Of a stretch of DNA of 22,361 bases, positions 8,240 to 15,398 are shown one piece after another. The DNA is from Litoribrevibacter sp041590855 (lineage in GTDB: Bacteria; Pseudomonadota; Gammaproteobacteria; Pseudomonadales; Litoribrevibacteraceae): the NCBI GenBank assembly GCA_041590855.1, contig JBFHTA010000032.1:1-22361 (forward strand), given 5' to 3'. Below the pieces are notes generated by a model, which did no database searches, was not told the origin of the DNA, and was given only the letters and a program-made list of their open reading frames with translations. The position numbers and the translations under genes are program-made. The first letter of the stretch is position 1. Every line of letters starts with the position of its first letter.

Positions 8240-8710
8240 ATGCTTGATATTGTCCTTTACCAGCCAGAAATTCCGCCAAATACCGGCAACATTATTCGCT
8301 TATGCGCCAATACCGGCTTTCGCCTCCATCTGATTCGTCCCTTTGGTTTTGTTATGGACGACAAAAAACTGCGTCGAGCCGGTTTGGATTATCATGAACT
8401 TGCCAATGTAGAGATGCACGATTCACTGGATGATTATTTATCAGCCTGTAATCCCAATCGGGTCATGGCCATCACCACCAAAGGTAAAACACGCCATACC
8501 AAGGTCGACTATCAACCTGGCGATGCCCTTATTTTTGGCCCGGAATCGCGAGGCTTACCGATTGAATTCATCGAGTCCTTGCCTGAAGAGCAAAGACTGC
8601 GCATTCCAATGCTGAAAGACAGCCGCAGCCTTAACCTGTCTAACAGCGCCGCCATTATGATTTACGAAGCGTGGCGACAATTGGATTTCGACGGAGCGGA
8701 GGCGCTGTAA
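8240..8710 (+). CDS. trmL: tRNA (cytidine(34)-2'-O)-methyltransferase TrmL
   Basis: 156-residue SPOUT-class methyltransferase that uses S-adenosylmethionine to 2'-O-methylate the wobble base of certain leucine tRNAs. It spans the whole compact TrmL fold: an N-terminal LYQPEIPPNTGNIIRLCANTG block, then FGFVMDDKKLRRAGLDYHE, and the knotted SAM-binding C-terminus with LIFGPESRGLP and the IPMLKDSRSLNLSNSAAIMIYEAWRQ motif. The length equals that of the E. coli protein (about 157). The ATG at 8240 follows an AT-rich spacer without a strong ribosome site. It is divergent from the MSHA operon and lies 78 bases upstream of the oligosaccharyltransferase start, so the two may share a transcript, although their functions are unrelated. 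Confidence 0.95.
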   Translation: MLDIVLYQPEIPPNTGNIIRLCANTGFRLHLIRPFGFVMDDKKLRRAGLDYHELANVEMHDSLDDYLSACNPNRVMAITTKGKTRHTKVDYQPGDALIFGPESRGLPIEFIESLPEEQRLRIPMLKDSRSLNLSNSAAIMIYEAWRQLDFDGAEAL

Positions 8711-8788
8711 TTCGCCAGAGCTTTTCAACAATAGCTCAACCTTCAAAATGACTGTCGCCCCAAGGTTATGTTCACGAGGAAAAAACGC

Positions 8789-10606
8789 ATGGATGCAACA
8801 CCCTATGAAGATGCTCGTTTGGTGAAATACCTACTGGTTTTTTGTTTACTCCTCGGCATTCACATTAACATTCCCAACACAGGTGGCACGGGACTGGAAA
8901 TGCCCTACAACGCCATCACCTGGGGCATAATCAGCCTGATCATGTCCGCCGCGTTATTTCATTTATCCAAACAGCAACGCTGGTTTTCAGACCCGACATT
9001 AAAATTGGTCGGCTTGATCATGCTGTCCATTACCTTACCGGTCTTCTTTCAGGAAATTACCAAGACGTCGTTGGCTGGCACTCGCATTCTCGGCATATTG
9101 GCCGGACTGACATTGACTGTACTCTTCTTTCAGAGTTTTCAATCTCAACAAAGCTGGCAACAGATGTTGTTTCTTCTGGTGGTCGCAGGATTGATAGAAG
9201 GATTGATCTGCCTAACCCAACAATATCTGCCGGAGATTGCCAAACTGGGAGTTTACAAAACCGATTACGGGCGACCATTCGGCTCCTTTCAACAACCGAA
9301 TGTAAGTGCCAGCTTCATCGCAACTACCCTGGTTTGCAGCTTGTACTTACTGATCAATCCTGGCAATGGCCTTAATACACCAACCCATAAGGCAGTACTC
9401 GTCACCTGTGCAATCATCAGCGGTATGTCACTGCCATTATTAGGATCACGAGCAGGCATTTATGGTGCTGCCCTGGGAGTCGCCTTTTTACTTCCCCAAC
9501 TTCTGTTTATTGTTAAAGACACCATTAGACAAAACAACCAGCAGCCTTTCTCTTCAAGGTGGGTTGGGCTTTGGTTCATTTCCTTAGCAGGTGGGGTTTT
9601 GATCGCCCTATTCAGCATTCAATCCATGGAAACCGGCGGACGAAACCTGGAATCCTTTACATCTACTGCGAATCGCTCCGGCATTTACCTACAATCGCTG
9701 GATATGATTATGGAAAAGCCACTGTCAGGCTGGGGTTACGGAAACTTTGAACGAAATTTTCTGGAATATTACGCACAGCAATACCAGGCCGGAAAGTATC
9801 AACACACCCTGATCGAGAATCTCGATCATCCTCATAACGAGCTGCTGCTTTGGGCCGTTGAAGGCGGGGTTATTCCTCCGCTGTTGCTGATTATTCTGGC
9901 GATCATCTTATTGATCCGGGCAATCAAACGTTTAGGCACCGCAGCTGGGTTAGCGGCACTGGGGGTATTGGTTCCCATGGCGTTTCATGCGAATACAGAG
10001 TACCCCTTTTACCAATCCTCAGCTCATTGGCTGATCTTTTGTTTACTCACTGCCTGGCTTCTCTGGAAAACAGGAAAACCGAACGTTGTCCTATCACATA
10101 CGGTCACATCGAAATCCGGGACCTATCAATCAGAAGCCCCATCATCCAGCCCATTCCGGTTCCGCTTCTTTGCGCAAAGTTTTGGCGTGCTCATACCACT
10201 GATTACAATTCCGCTGATGCTACTCTGTGTGCAGGCTACCCATAAAGTGACCCAATACCATGCTTCCAAGCGGCAAAACTTTGAATACCTGACCGAAGTC
10301 ATTCACCCAAGTGGTATTTGGAAACGTTTTTTCTTTGATGTAATGACCTATCGATTGAACCAGGGAGTGCAGAACCAAAATCAGAAACACATTCAGGCTT
10401 ACATTACCTGGGCAGAAGAGTTTCTGACACATACGCCCCGATTAAGCATTTACTCGAACCTGGCCAGTGCCTACTGGGCATTAGGCAACAAAGAACAGGC
10501 TATTTCCACAATTGAGCAAGCGGCTTACTTGTATCCACACCGACAAACGGTGAAAGACACACTCCAACGACTAAGAAAGCTACAAGAGAACAATCCACAA
10601 ACCTGA
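8789..10606 (+). CDS. PglL-type protein O-oligosaccharyltransferase (Wzy_C / O-antigen ligase superfamily)
   Basis: About 605-residue polytopic inner-membrane protein. Hydrophobic segments cover residues ~10-430. The early NTGGTGLEMPYNAITW segment resembles the PglL_A N-terminal region. The large periplasmic loop carries the family hallmark DHPHNELLLWAVEGG with His at about 347 and 349, preceded by the GWGYGNFERNF motif. The last ~110 residues after the final helices are soluble, with a TPR-like SIYSNLASAYWALGNKEQAISTIEQAAYLYP segment, as in Wzy_C_2 proteins. These features favour a PglL enzyme, which moves a lipid-linked glycan to Ser/Thr of exported proteins, over the lipopolysaccharide ligase WaaL or a Wzy polymerase. 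Start choice: ATG at 8789 with GAGG nine bases upstream; the ATG at 8768 has its AAGG only two bases away. Proximity to the MSHA operon suggests pilin as a substrate (inference). Confidence 0.85.
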   Translation: MDATPYEDARLVKYLLVFCLLLGIHINIPNTGGTGLEMPYNAITWGIISLIMSAALFHLSKQQRWFSDPTLKLVGLIMLSITLPVFFQEITKTSLAGTRILGILAGLTLTVLFFQSFQSQQSWQQMLFLLVVAGLIEGLICLTQQYLPEIAKLGVYKTDYGRPFGSFQQPNVSASFIATTLVCSLYLLINPGNGLNTPTHKAVLVTCAIISGMSLPLLGSRAGIYGAALGVAFLLPQLLFIVKDTIRQNNQQPFSSRWVGLWFISLAGGVLIALFSIQSMETGGRNLESFTSTANRSGIYLQSLDMIMEKPLSGWGYGNFERNFLEYYAQQYQAGKYQHTLIENLDHPHNELLLWAVEGGVIPPLLLIILAIILLIRAIKRLGTAAGLAALGVLVPMAFHANTEYPFYQSSAHWLIFCLLTAWLLWKTGKPNVVLSHTVTSKSGTYQSEAPSSSPFRFRFFAQSFGVLIPLITIPLMLLCVQATHKVTQYHASKRQNFEYLTEVIHPSGIWKRFFFDVMTYRLNQGVQNQNQKHIQAYITWAEEFLTHTPRLSIYSNLASAYWALGNKEQAISTIEQAAYLYPHRQTVKDTLQRLRKLQENNPQT

Positions 10607-10625
10607 AACCACAAAATACCAGGCA

Positions 10626-10662
10626 TAAAAAAAGCAGCGCCAATCATGGATCGGGGCTGCTC
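10626..10662 (-). terminator. Rho-independent terminator of secB
   Basis: Arms AGCAGCGCC (10633-10641) and GGGGCTGCT (10653-10661) pair with one mismatch. Read on the minus strand, the hairpin is followed by seven T (10627-10633), a classic intrinsic terminator about 60 bases after the secB stop. On the plus strand it lies just after the oligosaccharyltransferase gene but has only CTTTA after it, so it is probably a weak terminator in that direction. Confidence 0.85.
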
Positions 10663-10721
10663 TTTAGATGTATACAGAACTCAGGCAAATGAACCCGAGC
10701 TTAGTAACACATCAATGATGC

Positions 10722-11216
10722 TTAGTGAGTAGCTTCTGCCGTTTCACCCGCTGCTTCTTGTTGCTTACGCTGCATAGCTTCAGCAAAGATAGCATCAAAG
10801 TTAACCGGTGCCAGCATAAACGGTGGTAAACCACCTTTAGTTACCATGCTGTCAATCGCTTCACGCGCGTATGGGAAAAGGATATTTGGACAGAACGCAC
10901 CCAAGGCATGTGCCAAACGAGGACCTTCCAGTCCCTGGATTGCAAAGATACCGGCTTGCTTGATTTCAACCAACAAGGCCACTTCATCGTCTTGTTTTGC
11001 AGTCAAAGTGATGGTCAGCACCACTTCATACAAGTCTTCACCAATCTTGGCATTACCTGTATTCAGGTCCATGTGAACCTGAGGCTTCCATTGACTCTGG
11101 AAAACTTGCGGAGAGCGTGGAGATTCAAACGAGAAATCTTTCAAATAAAGTTTTTGTAGTGCAAAGCCTGCGTTTTGTTGCTCATTGTTTTGAGCAGCCT
11201 GATTTTCTTCAGCCAT
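10722..11216 (-). CDS. secB: Protein-export chaperone SecB
   Basis: 164-residue cytoplasmic chaperone that binds unfolded preproteins and hands them to SecA. The body matches SecB along its length: FALQKLYLKDFSFESP near residues 18-33, then QWKPQVHMDLNT, an acidic strand segment, and the conserved GLEGPRLAHALGAFCPNILFPYAREAIDSMVTKGGLPPFMLAPVNFDAIF C-terminal helix region. Short Gln/Asn-rich N-terminal and Ala/Glu-rich C-terminal tails are normal. The ATG has AGG about seven bases upstream. Last gene of a rhodanese-grxC-secB cluster, an order also found in E. coli (yibN-grxC-secB). A 295-bp gap separates it from grxC, so it may have its own promoter. gpsA, next in E. coli, is not here. Confidence 0.97.
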   Translation of the reverse strand: MAEENQAAQNNEQQNAGFALQKLYLKDFSFESPRSPQVFQSQWKPQVHMDLNTGNAKIGEDLYEVVLTITLTAKQDDEVALLVEIKQAGIFAIQGLEGPRLAHALGAFCPNILFPYAREAIDSMVTKGGLPPFMLAPVNFDAIFAEAMQRKQQEAAGETAEATH

Positions 11217-11511
11217 AACGATACCTGTATTTTATTATTATTCTGTGCCGTTACCGGAGATGCTTATCGGAGCTCGTCAGACAGTGCTCGAACTAAGATC
11301 GTGGTGTCCGGCATGAGACATACCTAAAGACAGCACAGAAGGGAAAAGTGCCTTTACACTACACAACGAATCTTGCAAAAACAACCGTTGAAAACAGAAG
11401 TTTTATCCCCAAAGGCAGGAATCAGATGGACAGAAGGCGAACCTGCAAAGTGCAGCCGTTCGCCTTCTTCAGAATCGAACCGAACGTCCGGTCACTGATT
11501 TTAACCGATCA
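11217..11511. other. grxC-secB intergenic region
   Basis: 295 bases without a supported gene. It presumably holds a secB promoter (minus strand), but I found no convincing -35/-10 pair. Its main feature is the long perfect hairpin at 11432-11468. Nothing else stands out. Confidence 0.6.
11432..11468 (-). terminator. Strong stem-loop after grxC, possible terminator or processing site
   Basis: Outer arms GAAGGCGAAC (11433-11442) and GTTCGCCTTC (11458-11467) are perfectly complementary and extend by one A-T pair. An inner stem CTGCA/TGCAG with an AAG loop stacks on top, leaving a two-base CC bulge. It lies 44 bases after the grxC stop. Neither strand has a T-run after it, so it is not a textbook intrinsic terminator; it may protect the grxC mRNA 3' end. 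Confidence 0.55.
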
Positions 11512-11769
11512 TTAAGCTGTGACTAATAAGTCATCCAGCTTGCCGGCACGCTCCAACGCAAAAAGATCGTCACAGCCACCGACATGTGTATCACCAATCC
11601 AGATTTGAGGCACAGTACGCTGATTGCTTTTAATCATCATTTCACGGCGCAACTCCGGCTGACCGTCCACAACAATCTCATCAAAATCTGCAGACTTGGA
11701 TGTCAGAAGTTGCTTTGCCCGAATGCAGTAGGGGCAGAAGTTACTACTGTAAATGATAATATCAGCCAT
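11512..11769 (-). CDS. grxC: Glutaredoxin 3 (GrxC)
   Basis: 85-residue dithiol glutaredoxin that reduces disulfides and mixed glutathione disulfides with glutathione as donor. The active site is C12-P-Y-C15, the dithiol type. The cis-proline segment RTVPQIWIGDTHVGGCDDL gives the glutathione-binding TVP and GG-C-DD motifs. Full length for the family (E. coli 83). The ATG has a clear GAGG upstream. It lies between the rhodanese gene (66 bases away) and secB, and probably shares the rhodanese transcript. Together with the rhodanese it makes a small sulfur/thiol redox pair beside the export chaperone; the order is conserved in enteric bacteria. Confidence 0.96.
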   Translation of the reverse strand: MADIIIYSSNFCPYCIRAKQLLTSKSADFDEIVVDGQPELRREMMIKSNQRTVPQIWIGDTHVGGCDDLFALERAGKLDDLLVTA

Positions 11770-11835
11770 AAATACACCTCAAATTAAGTCGTTCATTGCA
11801 AGGTCTGTCACCATTAGGCAACACACCGCTTGCGT

Positions 11836-12246
11836 TTACTCTACAGGTAAATTCAGGCTAGTCCACTCAGCCATACCGCCAGAAAGACGTGTTACGTCTG
11901 TAAAACCGTGTTTACGCAAAACCGAGCCCGCTGCGTTTGACGTCTGTCCCATTTTACAAACCACAATCACAGGCTTGTTTTTATGGGCTTCCAACTCGCC
12001 AACGCGAGACTCAAGAGACGCATAAGGAATGTGAACGGCATTAATAATGTGCCCTTTCTTATAGTCGGCTTTCTCACGCACATCCAAAACCACTGCGTCT
12101 TCTTTATTCATCCGCATGATCACTTGTTGTGCCGTCAAGGTTTTACCGCCTTTACGCGTCTCAGAGATGATAAACAAGACAAGCAAAACCACCCAGGCAC
12201 CTACCAACATGGCATTGTTAGCAGCAAACTCGAAAAACTGTTCCAT
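11836..12246 (-). CDS. yibN: Membrane-anchored rhodanese-like protein (YibN family)
   Basis: 136 residues: one N-terminal membrane helix at about 11-28, then a single rhodanese domain (~40-135). The catalytic cysteine is C97 in the loop CKMGQTS; upstream are the usual VVLDVREKADYKKGHIINAVHIPY and downstream GFTDVTRLSGGMAEW. Rhodaneses carry sulfane sulfur as a cysteine persulfide; the donor and acceptor here are unknown. The domain should face the cytoplasm or periplasm depending on topology; by the short N-terminus I expect a cytoplasmic catalytic domain. First gene of the cluster with grxC and secB. The ATG is preceded by GGTGAG. The symbol follows the E. coli neighbour of grxC. Confidence 0.9.
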   Translation of the reverse strand: MEQFFEFAANNAMLVGAWVVLLVLFIISETRKGGKTLTAQQVIMRMNKEDAVVLDVREKADYKKGHIINAVHIPYASLESRVGELEAHKNKPVIVVCKMGQTSNAAGSVLRKHGFTDVTRLSGGMAEWTSLNLPVE

Positions 12247-12433
12247 GAAATAAACTCACCATCAATATCGTGTGGCGCGTAATGATACAGGCTCTCATGC
12301 TATTTGAAAATCAAGGACAACATTTTTCAACATTCCCCAGCTGACCAACGCCCGGTAAGATCAGATGACAGAGAAGCCAATTTTGCGTAAAATTGGGCCT
12401 TTTTTAATCGCTGATAAACCAGCCAGAGACAGC
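12247..12433. promoter_or_regulatory. Divergent promoter region yibN / gpmI
   Basis: 187 bases between divergent genes; it must hold both promoters. It contains an inverted repeat TTGAAAA-N13-TTTTCAA (12304-12330), a possible operator, and the terminator-like hairpin listed separately. I found no confident -35/-10 pair. Confidence 0.45.
12377..12405 (+). terminator. Terminator-like hairpin in the gpmI leader
   Basis: CCAATTTT (12377-12384), loop GCGT, AAAATTGG (12389-12396) form a perfect 8-bp stem. After GCC there is a run of six T (12400-12405). It lies 29 bases before the gpmI ATG and has no upstream plus-strand gene within 1.7 kb to terminate, so it may attenuate gpmI itself. Confidence 0.5.
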
Positions 12434-13975
12434 ATGACTAAACAAACTACTGCACTGATTATTCTTGATGGCTTCGGCCACCGTACGGACAAAGATCAAA
12501 ACGCAATTCTGAACGCCAACACACCGGTTTGGGATCGCCTGATCGAGGAACAACCTAACACCCTGATCAGCACATCAGGCATGGCCGTAGGTCTTCCGGA
12601 AGGCCAGATGGGCAACTCCGAAGTTGGCCACATGAATCTGGGTGCAGGACGCATTGTTTATCAAAACTTTACCCTCATCACCAAAGCCATCGAAGACAAA
12701 GCCTTTTTTGATAACCAAGTACTTTGCCAAGCCGTCGATAAAGCCAAAGCCAACAATGGCGCAGTACACATTTTCGGTTTGTTATCTCCCGGCGGTATCC
12801 ACAGCCACGAAGATCACATCAAAGCCATGGTTGAATTGGCGGACCAACGCGGTGCATCCGAAATTTACGTTCACGCATTTCTTGATGGCCGGGACATGCC
12901 ACCACGCAGCGCCGAGCCTTCCATCAAAGCCATGGACGAAGTGCTTGCCAAAACAGGTAAAGGCCGCGTAGCCACTTTGATCGGCCGCTACTACGCAATG
13001 GATCGCGACAACCGTTGGGAGCGCATTGAGTCTGCCTATAAGATGCTGACCGAAGGCGTTTCAGAATTTACCGCTGCAAACGGAGTGGAAGGGTTGGCCG
13101 CCGCCTATGAGCGTGGTGAAGACGACGAGTTTGTGAAAACCACCGTTTGCGCAGCCGACGGCCAAAGTGCCGCGACTGTAAACGATGGCGACGCCATCAT
13201 CTTTATGAATTTCCGAGCCGACCGTGCACGTGAACTGACTCGCGCCTTTGTGGACGAAGACTTTAAAGGATTCGAGCGCAGCAAGCGTCCGGCATTGGCA
13301 GACTTCGTGATGCTGACTGAGTTTGCAGCAGACATCAAAGCCAACTGCGCTTATCCACCGTCTGAGTTGAAAAATTCTCTGGGTGAGTTTGTGGCCAGTC
13401 AAGGCATGACCCAATTGCGCATTGCCGAAACGGAAAAATACGCCCACGTCACCTTCTTCTTCTCTGGCGGACAGGAAGCCGAGTTCGATGGCGAAACCCG
13501 TATTTTGATTCAATCTCCAGACGTCGCCACATACGATCTGCAACCGGAAATGAGTGCACCGGAAGTGACCGACAAGTTAGTGGATGCCATCAAGAGTGGC
13601 AAATATGACTTAGTCGTTTGTAACTATGCTAACGGTGACATGGTAGGTCATACCGGTAAGTTTGATGCTGCCATTAAAGCTGTGGAAGCACTCGACGAAA
13701 GCTTGGGCCGTGTTACTGACGCCATCAAAGAAGCCGGTGGTCATTGCCTGATCACGGCAGACCACGGCAACTGCGAACAAATGCTGGACTACGACAGCGG
13801 TCAGCCTCATACCCAACATACCACAGGCCCGGTGCCTTTAGTCTATGTTGGCAGTAACGATTCGGTGGAACTGAAAACTGACGGTGCACTGTGCGATATT
13901 GCTCCAAGTCTGTTGGATCTGATGGGACAACAACCCCCGGAAGAAATGACCGGTCACTCCTTGATCAAAAAGTAA
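12434..13975 (+). CDS. gpmI: 2,3-bisphosphoglycerate-independent phosphoglycerate mutase
   Basis: 513-residue cytoplasmic glycolytic enzyme that interconverts 3- and 2-phosphoglycerate with two Mn2+ and a phosphoserine intermediate. Visible: D12 in LIILDGFG, the catalytic serine S62 in MGNSEVGHMNLGAGR, the DGRDMPPRSA and RYYAMDRDNRWER substrate-binding blocks, and the C-terminal metal ligands in NYANGDMVGHTG, TADHGNCEQM and PHTQHTT. The length matches E. coli GpmI (514). Start choice: ATG at 12434, which puts the conserved LDGFG at its usual place. An in-frame ATG at 12365 would add 23 residues translated through the leader hairpin and is not supported by the family. It is followed by a double terminator, so it is probably a single-gene unit. 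Confidence 0.97.
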   Translation: MTKQTTALIILDGFGHRTDKDQNAILNANTPVWDRLIEEQPNTLISTSGMAVGLPEGQMGNSEVGHMNLGAGRIVYQNFTLITKAIEDKAFFDNQVLCQAVDKAKANNGAVHIFGLLSPGGIHSHEDHIKAMVELADQRGASEIYVHAFLDGRDMPPRSAEPSIKAMDEVLAKTGKGRVATLIGRYYAMDRDNRWERIESAYKMLTEGVSEFTAANGVEGLAAAYERGEDDEFVKTTVCAADGQSAATVNDGDAIIFMNFRADRARELTRAFVDEDFKGFERSKRPALADFVMLTEFAADIKANCAYPPSELKNSLGEFVASQGMTQLRIAETEKYAHVTFFFSGGQEAEFDGETRILIQSPDVATYDLQPEMSAPEVTDKLVDAIKSGKYDLVVCNYANGDMVGHTGKFDAAIKAVEALDESLGRVTDAIKEAGGHCLITADHGNCEQMLDYDSGQPHTQHTTGPVPLVYVGSNDSVELKTDGALCDIAPSLLDLMGQQPPEEMTGHSLIKK

Positions 13976-13988
13976 TTTTCAAACGAAA

Positions 13989-14050
13989 AGGAAATGCCAA
14001 CACCGCATTTCCTCACAAAAAAGCGGCTCTCTCACGACAGCCGCTTTTTT
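13989..14050 (+). terminator. Tandem hairpins, second a rho-independent terminator of gpmI
   Basis: First hairpin: AGGAAATGC (13989-13997) / GCATTTCCT (14005-14013), perfect 9 bp. Second: AAAAAAGCGGCT (14017-14028) / AGCCGCTTTTTT (14039-14050), perfect 12 bp with A-tract and T-tract, so it could terminate in both directions. The pair directly follows the gpmI stop and precedes envC by about 55 bases. Confidence 0.92.
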
Positions 14051-14104
14051 ATTTCTTTTACATCCCATAAAATCAAACCCGCCTTAACTGACTGATTTAA
14101 TTCA

Positions 14105-15259
14105 ATGCCTGTTTTTATTCCTGCATTTTTACTGCTGTTTCTTTTGCTACTGGTGCCTAGCTCACCTGTCGTTGCAGAAAGCATTTCAGAAGTAGAAAAG
14201 AATCTGTCACAGCAAAAATCAGACATAGCCCGACTAAAGAAAAAACTCAGCGCCTTGAAAGTCGAGCAAAACAAGCAAAATAAAGCCCTGCAAGCCACCA
14301 GTAAAAAAGTCAGTGCGGCCAGAAAACAATTACAGAAAACGCGCCTGCGACTGTCCGATACCCAAGCGAAACTGGCGCAATTACGGGAACAAAATCGCAA
14401 AATTAAGCTTCAGCTCAATCGCAGCAAAAAAGAAATACAGCAGCTACTAATCGCCATCTACAAGCATCAGGACAACAACCAGTTAAAGCTGCTGCTCAGC
14501 CAGGAGTCACCTGAAAAATTCTCGCGACTGTTAAAGTATCACCAACACATTCAACAAGCGCAGCTTGAGAAAATCCAAGCCCATCTGGATACCCTCAACA
14601 CCTTCAAACAAAACGAACAACAACTCACTGCAGAACTAATAACACTGCAGGAGTTAAAGAAAAACCAGCAAGCCGAACAGGATCAACTGGCTGCAGCCAA
14701 GAAAACACAACAACAGCAGCTGAATAAGTTGCGTCAATCCGTCACCACCGAATCCAAACGCCTGAAGCAGAAACAACAAGATCAAGCCAGACTGAACAAA
14801 CTGCTGGCAGACATGAAAAAAGCACTGGAAGACATTAATGCGTTGGGCGGTAGCCGACCTTTTAAAGCCGATAAGGGGAAAATGCCCTGGCCAGCGTCTG
14901 GCCGCATCATGCGCTCTTTTGGTAGTGCACTGGCTGGCGGTAAACTCAAATCCAACGGCATCTTGATTGGCGCTCCGTCCGGACGTCCGGTTAAGGCAAT
15001 TCACAGCGGGCGCGTAGTTTTCTCGGATTGGTTTAGCGGTTTCGGTTTATTGACTATTATTGATCACGGCGAAGGCTATATGAGTTTATACGGGCAGGCT
15101 GAATCCGTTATTCGCGAACCAGGGGAATGGATTAACCGTGGCGATGTCATAGCCTATACAGGCAATACCTCCGATTCAGACATCGAAGGGATATATTTCG
15201 AAATACGAAAACAAGGGACGCCAATCAACCCGAAAAGATGGTGTACAGGCCGTCCATAA
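14105..15259 (+). CDS. envC: Murein hydrolase activator EnvC
   Basis: 384-residue periplasmic activator of the division amidases AmiA/AmiB, recruited by FtsEX. A signal peptide (residues 1-24, cleavage after VVA) is followed by a long coiled coil (about 25-245) rich in Lys, Gln and Leu, and a C-terminal LytM/M23 domain (~260-380). The LytM domain is degenerate: the zinc ligands are replaced (KSNGILIGA instead of an HxG-D pattern, YMSLYGQ, and IYFEIR instead of HLHFE), as known for EnvC, which activates but does not cut. This separates it from NlpD/MepM-type hydrolases and does not indicate a pseudogene. The ATG at 14105 lacks a clear ribosome site. The gpmI-envC-yibQ order matches E. coli, with ctpA inserted here. 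Confidence 0.94.
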   Translation: MPVFIPAFLLLFLLLLVPSSPVVAESISEVEKNLSQQKSDIARLKKKLSALKVEQNKQNKALQATSKKVSAARKQLQKTRLRLSDTQAKLAQLREQNRKIKLQLNRSKKEIQQLLIAIYKHQDNNQLKLLLSQESPEKFSRLLKYHQHIQQAQLEKIQAHLDTLNTFKQNEQQLTAELITLQELKKNQQAEQDQLAAAKKTQQQQLNKLRQSVTTESKRLKQKQQDQARLNKLLADMKKALEDINALGGSRPFKADKGKMPWPASGRIMRSFGSALAGGKLKSNGILIGAPSGRPVKAIHSGRVVFSDWFSGFGLLTIIDHGEGYMSLYGQAESVIREPGEWINRGDVIAYTGNTSDSDIEGIYFEIRKQGTPINPKRWCTGRP

Positions 15260-15398
15260 CGGTATAGCATTAATCAGTTATATCTATAAAAACAGGCGTT
15301 CGCGGAGACTTAATACTCCACGTTCAGCCCATTAAAACCCATTTTTTGGCCTTCTGATGTGGCCTTATTTATTAATTTTCCGAATTGTAGGTGTATAA

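Noticed and set aside
12365..12433. 23-residue N-terminal extension of GpmI
   Set aside because: It would shift the conserved LDGFG from its standard position and translate the leader hairpin; the ATG at 12434 gives the family length.
14105..15259. envC as a decayed LytM peptidase because zinc ligands are missing
   Set aside because: EnvC proteins naturally lack these ligands and work as activators; the frame is intact and the substituted motifs match the family.
15301..15390. Terminator between envC and ctpA
   Set aside because: The stem CGCGGAG/CTCCACG needs a wobble pair and has no T-run, and the later GGCC pair is only four bases; too weak to call.
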